Shown here: in pieces, positions 7,900-17,878 of the stretch
Position numbering within the stretch: position 1 is the first letter of the stretch
Layout: every line of letters begins with the position of its first letter
NCBI RefSeq assembly: GCF_003992135.1
Contig: NZ_RQVN01000007.1
Location: 1 to 64,000 of the forward strand
From: Veillonella sp. VA142
Lineage (GTDB): Bacteria; Bacillota; Negativicutes; Veillonellales; Veillonellaceae
Reading direction: 5' to 3'
DNA: 64,000 nt
Made by a program: the position numbers and the translations under genes
Notes under the pieces: model-generated
The model's database searches: none
Told to the model about the DNA's origin: nothing
The model's input: the letters and a program-made list of their open reading frames with translations, nothing else

Positions 7900-10413
7900 T
7901 TATAGATAGTGTTCCTTGATAAACTCGGCTTCTTTGTATAGCCCCTTATAAATCAACCATTCTAAGGTAAAGTTGTCCATTTTCTTTTCTTCAATTAGTT
8001 TATTGAGGTAAATTTGGTCACTTTTATCTGTAGATAAAACAAAGGCAGCTTCTACAGGCTGTAAGGCAAGATCGAATACACGATTTCCTTTTTCAAAAGA
8101 GCTATAGTAGTATTCATGGCGTTCCTGGTTATCTAGCTTGGAAATGATGTCAATTTGACGTTCATTACAACCGAATTGGTGGTAATAATTACGTATTTGT
8201 TCGTTGACTGCATTTTGGTTACGCAAATAAATTCTATTAGGGCAGTTTTCCAGGATAGTAGATAGTAGATCTGGCTTAGAAATAATATCTGCTAAGTTCT
8301 GAGTGGCCACGATAATTGATGCATTCTTTTTACGTAAGTCTTTGAAGTATTCTCGGATTTTATCTCTGAATACAGGGTTATCAAAGAATAGCCAACATTC
8401 ATCCAGGATAATCATAGTAGGAGAAGGACTATCTTCTTTTAAAGCGTTGTCAATCTGATGGAATAGATAGTCAATGGTAGAAGGAACAATCGCTGGAGTA
8501 CGCATTACTTCTTCCATTTCATAGACCTGCCAACGACCAGACCCTTTGATACTAGAGTGATTATCAAAGAGGGGTCCATAAGGGCCTTCCATGGTTAATG
8601 CACGAAGGCCAATACGAATATCGCTATCCTGCACCAAATCACAAAAGTTGGATATAGTACGCTTATCTTTTGGGAACTCTGCAAGAGATAATAAGGCTTT
8701 TTTGATAGTATCTTTGGTAGATTCAGTGACTTCAAATTTACCTCGATCTAAGAAACCTGCTAGCCAATCAATGGCCCATACACGTTCGGTAGGAACATCT
8801 ACATTCTCTAGTGGTTGGAACGATAAATCAGATTTGCCACTTGCTGATATATTGTAGAAGTTACCACCAGCTGCATAGGTCGTCACACGGCTTGATGCCG
8901 CCTTATCGAATACGAAAATACGGCTATTTGGATACTTCATAAAGTGAACTTCTAATGTATTCAATAGTACAGATTTACCAGAACCAGAAGGGCCACATAC
9001 AAGAGTATGAGCTAAGGCTCCGTTATGTAGTGAAAGTCTAAATTGACTGTTATAGGAATCGGTATATAAAAGAACGGGCCCCTTTAAATGGTCATTCCAT
9101 TTGTCACCTGACCACTGTGCTGTGGTCGGGGCTAAATGACAAAAATTTAGGGAACTAACCATATTTCTACGAATATTGCATCGTGGACATCCTGGTAGGG
9201 AGCCACGCCATGCTTCCATAGAGTTATCCGTTTCAATGTATCCAGTAAATTCTAATTGGTTAACGATAGATAAGACGTGGCTAGCTATTTTTTCTACGCT
9301 AGAAACATCGTTAGCGAATACACAAAGTGTCATCGTGTAGTAGCCTTGTGCAATCATACCTGTACCCAACTCTTCGATAGCAGCAGTCACATCATTGGCT
9401 TTAGAAAGCTCTGTATCGTCAATCTCTGCATCGTTGACTTGTCGTTTAGTAGCAATGGCCCCTAACCGTGAACCAACGCCAATAGCCTGGAATTTTAAGT
9501 CTTTTCTTCGTTGAATTAAAAACTTTTTGGCATCATCAGTACCAATACAATGCCAACGACTTGTCCAACGATATTGAATGTTTAAGGCGTTTAGGGTATC
9601 TAATAATCCAGGAATAGTACTAATAGGGAACCCTAATAATGTGATAACCCGCATAGGTTTAGTGCCTAATTGAGGTTTTAATCCCCCAGTAATAGAGGCA
9701 TCACTTAGGTATTCGTTTAGGTATTGCAATGGGTTATATTTGACCTTGTGCATCCGATCGGAGATTAAGCTATGTAGGAAAGTAGCAATTTCATCAGGGT
9801 CGAGCAAAGCAGAAAGCTCTTTGAATACACTTTTAAGCATTAATGCAAACTGATTGACCCTGTGGATAAATTCATCAGTTACTTCTTTGTAAATAGCTAA
9901 ATCATCTTCGATGGATTCACCTTTATTTTTACCGTTTGTAACAAAAGCAGAGGTTAATCTATGCTTTGTTTTACTTGGGGGTTCCATATAAATGGTGAAG
10001 TAGTAGTCACTTTCGTAGAAGTGACCACTTTCAAAGTATGTTGCTTTAGCATCTTCAATTGCTTGAAGTGTGGGGTTAGGCATAGTGGAGCGTTCATAAT
10101 TGTGGCTTGGATGTCGTTGAGCTTCGATATATAGAATATATCCAGATGGAAGTCTACGCATCGCATTGTTAATGGCTGCGTTATAGGCAATCAGTTCTTC
10201 TGGCGTGGCAGAAGCTGTATCTAAGCCACGAAATTTGAAGATGGCCATCATAGAATGGTCATGGTTATGTACGATACCATTTGTTTCATCGATGTAAGCC
10301 CAGGGAATCATATAAGAAAGACGAGGTTGTTCTTGCCAAATTCCATTTTTTTGAGAATAAATTCTTGGGTCCACCTCTTTTTTCTTTTGTTTAGAATTGA
10401 ATAAAGAGAACAA
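7900..10413 (-). CDS. virB4: VirB4/TrbE-type conjugation ATPase
   Basis: The start is chosen at TTG 10413 because AAAGGAGG lies six bases upstream. The ATG at 10455 would overlap virB3 and has no such site. The 837-residue product shows a VirB4/CagE N-terminal domain, Walker A GPSGSGKS near residue 475, Walker B MIILDECW near 675, and a later ATQNLADI motif, all in the family order. VirB4 is the main cytoplasmic motor for assembling the type IV secretion channel and pilus. The length is close to the family norm. It is preceded by virB11, virB2 and virB3 homologues, a trbB-C-D-E-like order. Confidence 0.93.
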   Translation of the reverse strand: MFSLFNSKQKKKEVDPRIYSQKNGIWQEQPRLSYMIPWAYIDETNGIVHNHDHSMMAIFKFRGLDTASATPEELIAYNAAINNAMRRLPSGYILYIEAQRHPSHNYERSTMPNPTLQAIEDAKATYFESGHFYESDYYFTIYMEPPSKTKHRLTSAFVTNGKNKGESIEDDLAIYKEVTDEFIHRVNQFALMLKSVFKELSALLDPDEIATFLHSLISDRMHKVKYNPLQYLNEYLSDASITGGLKPQLGTKPMRVITLLGFPISTIPGLLDTLNALNIQYRWTSRWHCIGTDDAKKFLIQRRKDLKFQAIGVGSRLGAIATKRQVNDAEIDDTELSKANDVTAAIEELGTGMIAQGYYTMTLCVFANDVSSVEKIASHVLSIVNQLEFTGYIETDNSMEAWRGSLPGCPRCNIRRNMVSSLNFCHLAPTTAQWSGDKWNDHLKGPVLLYTDSYNSQFRLSLHNGALAHTLVCGPSGSGKSVLLNTLEVHFMKYPNSRIFVFDKAASSRVTTYAAGGNFYNISASGKSDLSFQPLENVDVPTERVWAIDWLAGFLDRGKFEVTESTKDTIKKALLSLAEFPKDKRTISNFCDLVQDSDIRIGLRALTMEGPYGPLFDNHSSIKGSGRWQVYEMEEVMRTPAIVPSTIDYLFHQIDNALKEDSPSPTMIILDECWLFFDNPVFRDKIREYFKDLRKKNASIIVATQNLADIISKPDLLSTILENCPNRIYLRNQNAVNEQIRNYYHQFGCNERQIDIISKLDNQERHEYYYSSFEKGNRVFDLALQPVEAAFVLSTDKSDQIYLNKLIEEKKMDNFTLEWLIYKGLYKEAEFIKEHYL

Positions 10414-10429
10414 GGGAAACCTCCTTTGT

Positions 10430-10702
10430 TTAATAATAGTGTTTCTTGTAAACACTGTTTTTTAGAATGACTTTGTAAAATTCAGGATCCCGATTGGTAA
10501 GCTGTAAGCAGGCAATATAGGCACTAATGCCAAGGATGATTGCAATTAGTGACATATAGGAAATCTGAAAAATTACTACTAGCATAATAGTCGTTAAGCT
10601 AATAGAGAATAAGATTGGTCGAGGCAAGCCCATCCATAAGATAGGCTCGGCGACAGATTTATGAAGGGGAACTTCAAATCCTTCTGGAATCGTATCTTTC
10701 AT
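10430..10702 (-). CDS. virB3: VirB3/TrbD-like inner-membrane T4SS protein
   Basis: The 90-residue protein has two hydrophobic helices at about 31-50 and 51-67, after a short N-terminus containing PLHKSVAEPILWMGLPRP. This is the VirB3/TrbD form, which usually sits directly before VirB4, as here. VirB3 works with VirB4 and VirB6 at the inner membrane in channel assembly. It lies 9 bp downstream of the virB2-like gene. Short sequences of this family are poorly conserved, so the call rests on size, topology and gene order. Confidence 0.8.
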   Translation of the reverse strand: MKDTIPEGFEVPLHKSVAEPILWMGLPRPILFSISLTTIMLVVIFQISYMSLIAIILGISAYIACLQLTNRDPEFYKVILKNSVYKKHYY

Positions 10703-10711
10703 AGGGATTAC

Positions 10712-11128
10712 CTATAAACCAATCATCATGCCAGATCCTTGACCAGCAGTCCATAAATAGTTCAAAATTGGGCCTAAGAACATAATGATACCTACACCAA
10801 AGCAGGCATATAGGATTTTTTCTAACGATCCGCCAGCATTACCTTTCATCATAAGGAAAGCTGCTGCACCAATGAACAAACCACCTACTACCAGCGCAAA
10901 AGGACCAGTCATAAATTTAATGATACTTAGGAAAAAACCAATAATAGGAATATCAAAATTCACTCCAGCAGTATCTGTTTTACCTCCAGCTCTACCAATT
11001 ACTGTGGTAACATCATTAGCAAAAGAATGAAGGTAGGAATTAGTAATAAGAAAAGCTGTGAGTCCAGCTACTTTCACTAAATAGGCATTTTGAATTTTTT
11101 CTTTTACAAGTTTTAATTTATTCTTCAT
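10712..11128 (-). CDS. virB2: VirB2/TrbC-like pilin
   Basis: The start ATG 11128 follows AAAGGAATCTATTA. Longer in-frame extensions lie wholly inside virB11. The product begins with a basic N-terminus and a hydrophobic segment ending near HSFA-ND, consistent with signal cleavage. Two further membrane helices follow (FLSIIKFMTGPFALVVGGLF and ILYACFGVGIIMFLGP) separated by a short positively charged loop, the classic VirB2/TrbC pilin layout. Its 5' end overlaps the virB11 stop by 11 bp, suggesting coupled translation. The pilin would be the main subunit of the conjugative pilus. Confidence 0.82.
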   Translation of the reverse strand: MKNKLKLVKEKIQNAYLVKVAGLTAFLITNSYLHSFANDVTTVIGRAGGKTDTAGVNFDIPIIGFFLSIIKFMTGPFALVVGGLFIGAAAFLMMKGNAGGSLEKILYACFGVGIIMFLGPILNYLWTAGQGSGMMIGL

Positions 11129-12137
11129 TAATAGATTCCTTTCGTGGAATAACTTTTGTAATATACGTATTTTTTTCTTCAGAAAAAGATTCGACTTCAA
11201 TAATTTCATTAACGATACGACCACGTTTACCGTTACCTAAATCGGTATGTATGATGGAAATAATCACATCAATAGCATCACCAATTAGTTCTTTGATGTC
11301 ACCAGAGGATTCTGGATCTTCCTGGGCAAGGGATTTAATACGACTAAGACCACTCATGGCGCTATTTGCATGGACGGTACATGCACCGCCAGGATGACCT
11401 GTATTCCAGGCTTTAAGCATGGTATACGCACAGCCATCTCTAACCTCACCAATCACGATACGATCAGGAGAACGGCGCATGCAGTCACCCAATAAGCGTG
11501 TCATATTGTATTTAACAGATTTATCGGAGTTTGTTTCTTGCTTTGTGAACATAGGGGAGTAGTCACTAGCAGGGCATTGTAACTCTGGTAAATCTTCTAA
11601 CGATATGATTCTGTGGAATGGACTTAGTCTTGCCATAGCTTCTAAGATGGCATTTAAAAAGGTAGTTTTACCTGTAGCAGTACCACCAACAACTAAGATG
11701 TTTTTACGAAGGCTAACAGCATTTTCAATGTAATCTTTGTAATGCTTAGTGATTGTTCCATTGGCTACATAATCATCTAAGGTAAATACAATAGTGGCTC
11801 GTTTACGTATATTAAATTCAGGAGTTTTAACAATAGGTGGTAACTCGCCTTGGAAACGGTAGCCGTATCCTCGTATTTCAGTGGAGATAGAGGGAATATC
11901 TTCATTGACGATTTTATCGGCTTGTCCTGCGATTAATTCGATAATAGCAGCTCGTTGTTTATCCGTAAGATATATATCAGTAATAACTTTACCTTCAGTG
12001 CCAGATAAATATCGGATATACCCATCTGAATTGACATAAATCTCCGTGATGTCACAACGTTTAAATAAGTTAACGAGTTCAGTACCTAGAACAACATCTA
12101 AGACTTCATTCCTAGATGTTGCTTGGGTCGTCATCAT
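11118..12137 (-). CDS. virB11: VirB11/TrbB-type traffic ATPase
   Basis: The 339-residue protein carries Walker A GGTATGKTT (151-159), an Asp-box region (ISLEDLPELQ), Walker B RIVIGEVRDG and the His-box GHPGGACTVHANSA, in the order found in VirB11/TrbB hexameric ATPases. VirB11 works at the cytoplasmic base of the channel and switches it between pilus growth and DNA transfer. The N-terminal domain has the expected size. Its start overlaps the preceding gene by 26 bp. Confidence 0.94.
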   Translation of the reverse strand: MMTTQATSRNEVLDVVLGTELVNLFKRCDITEIYVNSDGYIRYLSGTEGKVITDIYLTDKQRAAIIELIAGQADKIVNEDIPSISTEIRGYGYRFQGELPPIVKTPEFNIRKRATIVFTLDDYVANGTITKHYKDYIENAVSLRKNILVVGGTATGKTTFLNAILEAMARLSPFHRIISLEDLPELQCPASDYSPMFTKQETNSDKSVKYNMTRLLGDCMRRSPDRIVIGEVRDGCAYTMLKAWNTGHPGGACTVHANSAMSGLSRIKSLAQEDPESSGDIKELIGDAIDVIISIIHTDLGNGKRGRIVNEIIEVESFSEEKNTYITKVIPRKESINEE

Positions 12138-12552
12138 CTACCTCCTCCTCATGGTCGTCTATATCTTCAACATCTGTATTTAATGCATACATGAAGTCTT
12201 CTCGGAGTGTTTCAGAGATTGTATTGTCTTCTAAAAAGGTTTGGTATCGTTGTAAATAATCATCAACCGTTTGAGATCTATTAGTTTCTAGTTGTTCTTT
12301 AGCGGATAGAATAGCACCCACTAAAATTGACAGGTTGTTAATAGGGAAACCTAGCTGTTGTATGATGTATCCAATGTGGCTTAACTCCTGGTTATGTTTT
12401 CGTTTAGATTCTTGTCGTTTTTCTTTTCGTAAGATTTCTAATTTTCTTAATAAAGCAGCCTCATCTTCCATTAACTTAGATAGTTTTTTAGAACTTTTTT
12501 GGATACTTTTCTGTGAACGTTGAATAGATTGCATCGGTAGGATAGTAATCAC
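12112..12552 (-). CDS. TraD-like small conjugation protein, coiled coil
   Basis: The frame opens at GTG 12552, one base past the virD4 stop. An ATG six codons in (12534) is the alternative. The 146-residue product starts with a long charged helix, then KRKHNQELSHIGYIIQQLG and LSILVGAILSAKEQLE. That pattern recalls the short TraD family of IncP- and Ti-type transfer regions (a basic L-I-x-L-G motif followed by LLGAL). The C-terminus is very acidic (EEEVDDDDPSN). Family members are accessory factors near the coupling protein. The match is by eye and moderate. Confidence 0.6.
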   Translation of the reverse strand: MITILPMQSIQRSQKSIQKSSKKLSKLMEDEAALLRKLEILRKEKRQESKRKHNQELSHIGYIIQQLGFPINNLSILVGAILSAKEQLETNRSQTVDDYLQRYQTFLEDNTISETLREDFMYALNTDVEDIDDHEEEVDDDDPSNI

Positions 12553-12553
12553 C

Positions 12554-14839
12554 TCACTTTTTTAAGTTCTTGTCATAAATAAAGGTAGTGGAAGAGGTTT
12601 GAGTGGTTTGTTTACTCAATAACTCCTCTCGTTTTGCATTTGCATTTCGTACAGGGTCTGTACGTATCACATCACTAACTATAGGGGCGTTGATGAGCTT
12701 TTCCAGGTAATAATTGTTTTCATAATATTTAATCTTATCTGTCAGAACTGGAGGAGAGCCAGAAGCAATAATTACTTCCTGGTCTTCCATTCGTTTTAAC
12801 TCATCACCAGTCATTAACGATCTAGCCATTTGACTGGTAGAAGCGCTAGTATAACCGATTAAGCGACCTGCATTCCTGGATTTTGATTTAGTTTCAATGG
12901 TTGTTTTACCTAGTTCTGTTTCAGCATATTGAGCTGTATCATTATCGTTGGGTGCGTAAAATATCTTTAAATGACAGTTCATTAGAATTTGGTTGTCTTT
13001 GCCGTAAATTCCATTAATTTGGGGTAAACCCTGGTTAATTAAAAATACTTTCATGCCATATCCTGCAATATAGGATAGTGTAGCCGCAAACGATTGTAGG
13101 TTACCTAGAGAAGAGAACTCGTCCATTAAAAATAAACATTTATGCTTATAATTGGATTTTGCTTGGCCATTTACGTAAGTACCAATAGATCTAGCGTGAT
13201 GGCGTACCATCATTTCAAAGAATAGCCTAAAAATAGGCGCTAACCGTAATAAGTCGGATGGCGGTGTTACTAGATAGAGTGATACAGGCTTTTTGTAATT
13301 CATCAAGTCATCAATACAAAAGTCAGACACTGATGTGTTGGAAGCAAGTAATGGATCTAAATATTCTTTCAAGGCAGTATTAGCTGTCGATACAATCGAC
13401 CCCAACTCATTATCTGGCTTAGATGTGATTTCAACGAAAGCCTGATAAATAATAGGATGTGTTCCTGGCATCGAGTTAAGAGATGTGGAATTAGGGTAGA
13501 TAGCTCTTAAATCCGCTTGTGTAAAATGCCTTGTTTCATAGCTACAAGTTTTTGTATTCCATTCCACAATATCAATACCTTCTGCAGGCACATGTTCATA
13601 CATGACTAAATTTTTAGCTGCTTCTACGAACCCTTTAGCGGATTGTCTATACACACCATCCTTATCTTGTTCTATGACAATACTAGATTTTAGAAAGGCT
13701 GCAACGCTGTATAAGGTAGGAGGAGTAGGGTAGTTCTCTGGATCAGTATAATGTGCGTATTTTAAATGCAATAAAACAGTCATAATGACGTTCGTTGCAT
13801 TTGCTGTCCAGTGGTCTGGTTTCCCTTTTCCTTCATAATCCGCAATGATAGAGGCTAAGTTTTGGGCCATTGAAACTTCCATTGGTGTACCAATAGGAAT
13901 TTCATCAAGCGGGTTCCATCGAGCCGATGAACCATCGTCACTAGTGGGTTCAAACTTAATGGCTACATGCCCCATTTTCTTACGATATCCAGCGGTTACA
14001 CCCCAGTTTTCTGACTTTATATCGTTGACGATAACGCTACTTTTCCAACTACCTAGTAGTGTTGGAATAATGAGGCCAACGCCTTTCCCAGAACGTGTAG
14101 GAGCCACAACAGCTAAGTGTTTGTTGGAGTTATCTCGTAAATAGAAATGAGGCAATTTTTTATAAAGTTTTACTGCCAATTTGTAGAAATAATCGTAGAA
14201 ATATGTTGGTGTCCAACGATATTTTTTGATATCAAACTTAGGAGGATTTTTTAGATAGGCCTGGGCTTGCTTGATTTTTATTTCTAACTCTTTTCTTCGT
14301 TTTGGATCAGTATTGGCATTATATTCTTCAAGCCATGCGGTGATTTTTTCAGGAATCCGATCTAATACTTTATCTTGTTTTTCGTCAAACTCCATTTCTG
14401 CATAGGCTACTTTTTCATTTTTCTTTAGCTCTAACCGTCTTAATTGTTTGGTTAAGCCTCTTTTAAAGGGAGAATCATATAATCCAATTGTCACGCCAGA
14501 GCTAGAAATAAGGTTCATCTTTAATAGATCCTTATAATCAGCCCAACGTGCTGAACCGTGTGAAGTTAGCAATGCTTTAGGTTTTAGTAGTAAAGCAATG
14601 ATAAAGATTAAAAATAGACCAAAGCCAATCCACATAATGGCGCTAGTAAATAAGTAATTAGCTTGATGATAATACATGAACCAGGTAATGATTTTGAATG
14701 GATGATACCATTGCATAGAATCAGTAGCGATAGTAGGAGTACCTAAATAATAAGGATCATTATTAAGCGCTTCTACTACGGAATTGGTTGCTTGTTGCAT
14801 AGCCCAAAGCATGATAGATGAATAGACTATGTACCGCAT
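12554..14839 (-). CDS. virD4: VirD4/TraG type IV coupling protein
   Basis: The 761-residue protein has an N-terminal membrane region (a strong helix at about 62-86) and an ATPase domain with Walker A APTRSGKG (246-253) and Walker B CLFLMDEFSSLG. It also has INQGLPQINGIYG and the GYTSAS region typical of TraG/VirD4. It links the relaxase-DNA complex to the secretion channel. Between the membrane part and the ATPase core there is a charged, lysine- and glutamate-rich insert (about 125-200) that may be a coiled coil. It follows virB10 by 2 bp. Confidence 0.94.
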   Translation of the reverse strand: MRYIVYSSIMLWAMQQATNSVVEALNNDPYYLGTPTIATDSMQWYHPFKIITWFMYYHQANYLFTSAIMWIGFGLFLIFIIALLLKPKALLTSHGSARWADYKDLLKMNLISSSGVTIGLYDSPFKRGLTKQLRRLELKKNEKVAYAEMEFDEKQDKVLDRIPEKITAWLEEYNANTDPKRRKELEIKIKQAQAYLKNPPKFDIKKYRWTPTYFYDYFYKLAVKLYKKLPHFYLRDNSNKHLAVVAPTRSGKGVGLIIPTLLGSWKSSVIVNDIKSENWGVTAGYRKKMGHVAIKFEPTSDDGSSARWNPLDEIPIGTPMEVSMAQNLASIIADYEGKGKPDHWTANATNVIMTVLLHLKYAHYTDPENYPTPPTLYSVAAFLKSSIVIEQDKDGVYRQSAKGFVEAAKNLVMYEHVPAEGIDIVEWNTKTCSYETRHFTQADLRAIYPNSTSLNSMPGTHPIIYQAFVEITSKPDNELGSIVSTANTALKEYLDPLLASNTSVSDFCIDDLMNYKKPVSLYLVTPPSDLLRLAPIFRLFFEMMVRHHARSIGTYVNGQAKSNYKHKCLFLMDEFSSLGNLQSFAATLSYIAGYGMKVFLINQGLPQINGIYGKDNQILMNCHLKIFYAPNDNDTAQYAETELGKTTIETKSKSRNAGRLIGYTSASTSQMARSLMTGDELKRMEDQEVIIASGSPPVLTDKIKYYENNYYLEKLINAPIVSDVIRTDPVRNANAKREELLSKQTTQTSSTTFIYDKNLKK

Positions 14840-14841
14840 GA

Positions 14842-16203
14842 TTATCTATACTCCGAGGTATATTCTGGAATTGAAATATCTTGAGTGACAAATAAGCTAA
14901 ATTCTTTACCAGGTCGAATTTCAATTGTAATCTGATTTTGAGCCGAACGTTTGACTAAATCAGAGATGACATCTTGAATTTCTTTCACCCCGCCTGAAAC
15001 AGCTTCTTGACCAGGGCTACGACTATCTGAACCACCTGTATTGCCTGTAGCAGATTGTGCAATAGCACTTACCATGGTTCCAAATACAGCGGTTCGTAAT
15101 AAGTTACCAGTATGAGAATCATAAATGTCTTTTAAACCAGGCATTCCTGTTCCATCAATAGCTGGTAGATTAGGTAATGTGATGCTATTTCCATTTGGTA
15201 AAATAATTCGATTGAAGGTAACACCGATTCGTTTAATTCCTTTACCACCAGCACCACCTGCTTGGCCAATAATTTTTGAACCTTGAGGTATTAATAAGTG
15301 GGTTCCAGTTAAACTATCATAGATGTCTTGACGAACCACAGCGACAATTTCATTGTTAGGAATATCTGTAGAAATTCCTGTTAATAATGTCGCTTGGATA
15401 ACACTTCCTGCATGTAACATATGAGATCCTAAAGTATCTGCTGTAGCATAGGATTCATTTGTGTAAATAGGGCTTGTGTTTTGTGTGTTAGTGTTGGATA
15501 TATTAGTTGATGTAGTAAGGTTTGGTATTGGTTGACCTTGTGCTACAGCAGATGCAATTTTAAAAGCAATAGGAGCCATATCGATGGCTTGCTTTTCCTT
15601 CTGAATTTTCTCCATATCTTCTTCGTGTTGAGAAGTAGAGCTGCTCATAGGCATAGGAGTATGTTCTACATCCCTTACAGTTGCAATAGGGGCATGTGTA
15701 TGACCATGTGTATCAGTATTAGATGGTTTATCCATATGAGTGGGCTCATCAGTATGATTATGGTTATTTTTTGCATTTTCTCCTACTTCACGGTAAGAAG
15801 AAGATAAATTAGCAGCAGGATTATTTGAAGAATTAGCGGTAGCAATAGGAGGATCTGGTGGTTTAGAATCTGGAGTTTGTGATAATTGTTTAAAACCAAA
15901 CACTCCGCCGCCAATAGCAAATATAAAAATAGCCGTAAATAGACCTATTTTTTTATAATTAAAATTAGTGCCTCTATCTCGATCTAATACTTCATCCTCA
16001 TCGAAATAAAAATCTTCTTCTGTATACACTTTGGCTTCATCTACAGAAGTATTCAATGCTTCTGTAGTAGTCTTAGAAGTAGTATCTGGATTAGGTAATG
16101 GTCCTTCAGAAACATTTACTGTAGAACTATTATCTGTCACAGTTGAATCGGTAGAGGGTTGAATAATCGTAGGAATAACCGTTGTTTTGTTATTATCGTC
16201 CAT
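14842..16203 (-). CDS. virB10: VirB10/TrbI-type T4SS protein with His-rich linker
   Basis: The 453-residue protein has a cytoplasmic acidic N-terminus, one membrane helix at about 86-103, a low-complexity periplasmic linker and a C-terminal VirB10/TrbI domain. That domain includes HMLHAGSVIQATLLTGI, LLIPQGSKIIGQ, RIGVTFNRIILPNG and PGKEFSLFVTQDI. VirB10 spans both membranes and senses ATP use by the motors. The linker (about 140-200) is unusually rich in histidine, with repeated HxH and HxxxH spacings, which could bind metal. It overlaps virB9 by 11 bp. Confidence 0.93.
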   Translation of the reverse strand: MDDNNKTTVIPTIIQPSTDSTVTDNSSTVNVSEGPLPNPDTTSKTTTEALNTSVDEAKVYTEEDFYFDEDEVLDRDRGTNFNYKKIGLFTAIFIFAIGGGVFGFKQLSQTPDSKPPDPPIATANSSNNPAANLSSSYREVGENAKNNHNHTDEPTHMDKPSNTDTHGHTHAPIATVRDVEHTPMPMSSSTSQHEEDMEKIQKEKQAIDMAPIAFKIASAVAQGQPIPNLTTSTNISNTNTQNTSPIYTNESYATADTLGSHMLHAGSVIQATLLTGISTDIPNNEIVAVVRQDIYDSLTGTHLLIPQGSKIIGQAGGAGGKGIKRIGVTFNRIILPNGNSITLPNLPAIDGTGMPGLKDIYDSHTGNLLRTAVFGTMVSAIAQSATGNTGGSDSRSPGQEAVSGGVKEIQDVISDLVKRSAQNQITIEIRPGKEFSLFVTQDISIPEYTSEYR

Positions 16204-17017
16204 TCATTACCTCCTTATTGGGTGTAATATCAATATATTTATTTTTCCCATAGACTAGGCGAGCTTTAGTAAATACTCTATCAGCCACTAAGTAGGAACC
16301 AATCACACGATAGTTAACGAGCGTTAGTGAGTTATCATCTTCTAAAATATACAAAGTTGGATAATTGTACTTAGTTTGAGATGAAACTTGGATATACGTT
16401 CTAACAGCATCATCATAAATCTCTGTAGGAATTAATTCTTTAGGAACATTATGATTTTTTAGTTGATACCGATAATTTAAATTCTTTAATTCGGTAGCTC
16501 CTGTGCTAGATGTTTTTGTATGGGTATCCAAAAACTCTTTTTCTTTTTTGTCTTTATAGACTGGTCTTAATAATTCAGATTGTCGTTGCTTTTCAATATC
16601 AGCTGGATATGTAAAAGAAACTAAACTATAGTGATCCGTACTTCGTAACGCTAAATGATAGGTATGATTGTTAGTGTTAACAATAATATTAGTGCGAATG
16701 CTATCTTTTAATGGTTTAATGTACAGATGTGGAGTACCAGATACTGTAGAGGTATCAATTAACCATTGGAGTGTATCACCACCTCCGATATACTGAATTG
16801 TTTCACCAGGATGTAGTGCTACATCTGCGATATAGTTCTTACTTGTATCAATGGTGTAGACACTTGTTGGATAATATTCATATATGGATGAGGCACCAAG
16901 TTCTTTAGAATCATGCATATGATACAGTGCTTTGGGTGCATCAGCAGCATGAGAAGTGAGACTAAATGAAGTAGAAAGTGCTACACAAAAGAGGGGAATA
17001 TATTTCTTCATATTCAT
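16193..17017 (-). CDS. virB9: VirB9/TrbG-type outer-membrane-complex protein
   Basis: The 274-residue protein has a signal peptide ending near TSHA-AD. It then has the VirB9/CagX pattern: DVALHPGETIQYIGGGDTLQ, HLYIKPLKDSIRTNIIVNTN, YHLALRS, a variable linker and a C-terminal beta domain with YPTLYILEDDNSLTLVNYRV. VirB9 forms the periplasmic/outer-membrane core together with VirB7 and VirB10. It overlaps the virB8 stop by one base and virB10 by 11 bp, so translation is probably coupled. Confidence 0.92.
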   Translation of the reverse strand: MNMKKYIPLFCVALSTSFSLTSHAADAPKALYHMHDSKELGASSIYEYYPTSVYTIDTSKNYIADVALHPGETIQYIGGGDTLQWLIDTSTVSGTPHLYIKPLKDSIRTNIIVNTNNHTYHLALRSTDHYSLVSFTYPADIEKQRQSELLRPVYKDKKEKEFLDTHTKTSSTGATELKNLNYRYQLKNHNVPKELIPTEIYDDAVRTYIQVSSQTKYNYPTLYILEDDNSLTLVNYRVIGSYLVADRVFTKARLVYGKNKYIDITPNKEVMNGR

Positions 17018-17721
17018 TATTTTTCTCCTCCAGATTCCTTAGTTACACCTAAGTCAATGATATAAATACCAAGTGGATTTACAAGAATTTGTTCCTCCTT
17101 AGTAGGTGGGACTACCTGAATCGAGAACAATCCTACATAGTTAGTTGGCTTCGGAGATTTTGTACCATTTAAGTTGTAGGTATCTTCGCTCCAACGAACT
17201 TGATATGTTGAGTTTGTACCAGGTTGTTTTTGAATGGAAGTAATGGTAGTTTGGACTGTCATTTTTCCAAGTTTGTTAGTTGGATTATCTTTGTTGATAA
17301 AATCGGCATACTTATTCATAGCCTCTGGAGTAATGAAGGCCTGAGCATCGTCCCAATTTTTCTTAAATTGAATAGGATCAAGTGGTACCGTTCTTGAATG
17401 TTCAATAAATTTAGATAATGCATACTTGATTTCTACCTCTTGTGGTGTGTAGTTTGTTACCTTGATTTCTCCGCTAGTATCAATAGCACCTGATGTCTGA
17501 TTAACACGGACTACATAGGTCTTTGATGTGTAGCTTGTAACAAATACTACGGTCGAAATAACACAAATGGCTACAAGTACTAAGTAGAGAATGTTCCTTT
17601 TATGGGCTATATCTTTTTGATATGCCAGGTTATATAAATCGGAACTAAACTTTGATCCACCGCCTTTTTCGATGGATTTTAGTGGATCCCCTTTGGGAAA
17701 GTTGCTGTGAACTGGATCCAT
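17017..17721 (-). CDS. virB8: VirB8/TrbF-type T4SS protein
   Basis: The 234-residue bitopic protein has a cytoplasmic tail, one membrane helix at about 42-65 and a VirB8/TrbF periplasmic domain. The domain contains YALSKFIEHSRTVPLDPIQF, TSIQKQPGTNSTYQVRWSED and NPLGIYIIDLGVTKE, the usual closing strand. VirB8 is a nucleation factor for the channel. A GCAAGGAGGTGATTAA ribosome site precedes the ATG. It is the first gene of the leftward transfer operon, whose promoter must lie in the 300-bp gap shared with the relaxase. Confidence 0.93.
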   Translation of the reverse strand: MDPVHSNFPKGDPLKSIEKGGGSKFSSDLYNLAYQKDIAHKRNILYLVLVAICVISTVVFVTSYTSKTYVVRVNQTSGAIDTSGEIKVTNYTPQEVEIKYALSKFIEHSRTVPLDPIQFKKNWDDAQAFITPEAMNKYADFINKDNPTNKLGKMTVQTTITSIQKQPGTNSTYQVRWSEDTYNLNGTKSPKPTNYVGLFSIQVVPPTKEEQILVNPLGIYIIDLGVTKESGGEK

Positions 17722-17878
17722 TTAATCACCTCCTTGCGTAGAGTATACCACGATTATATCTGATTTGTATATATAAATTTATATCGTAAATGATATTTAA
17801 AATATATTTTAGGTATATAAAAGTGCACCTTGAAGGGAGTTATATCTCTGTGATATGCTAGGGGTATAAAAAATAATC

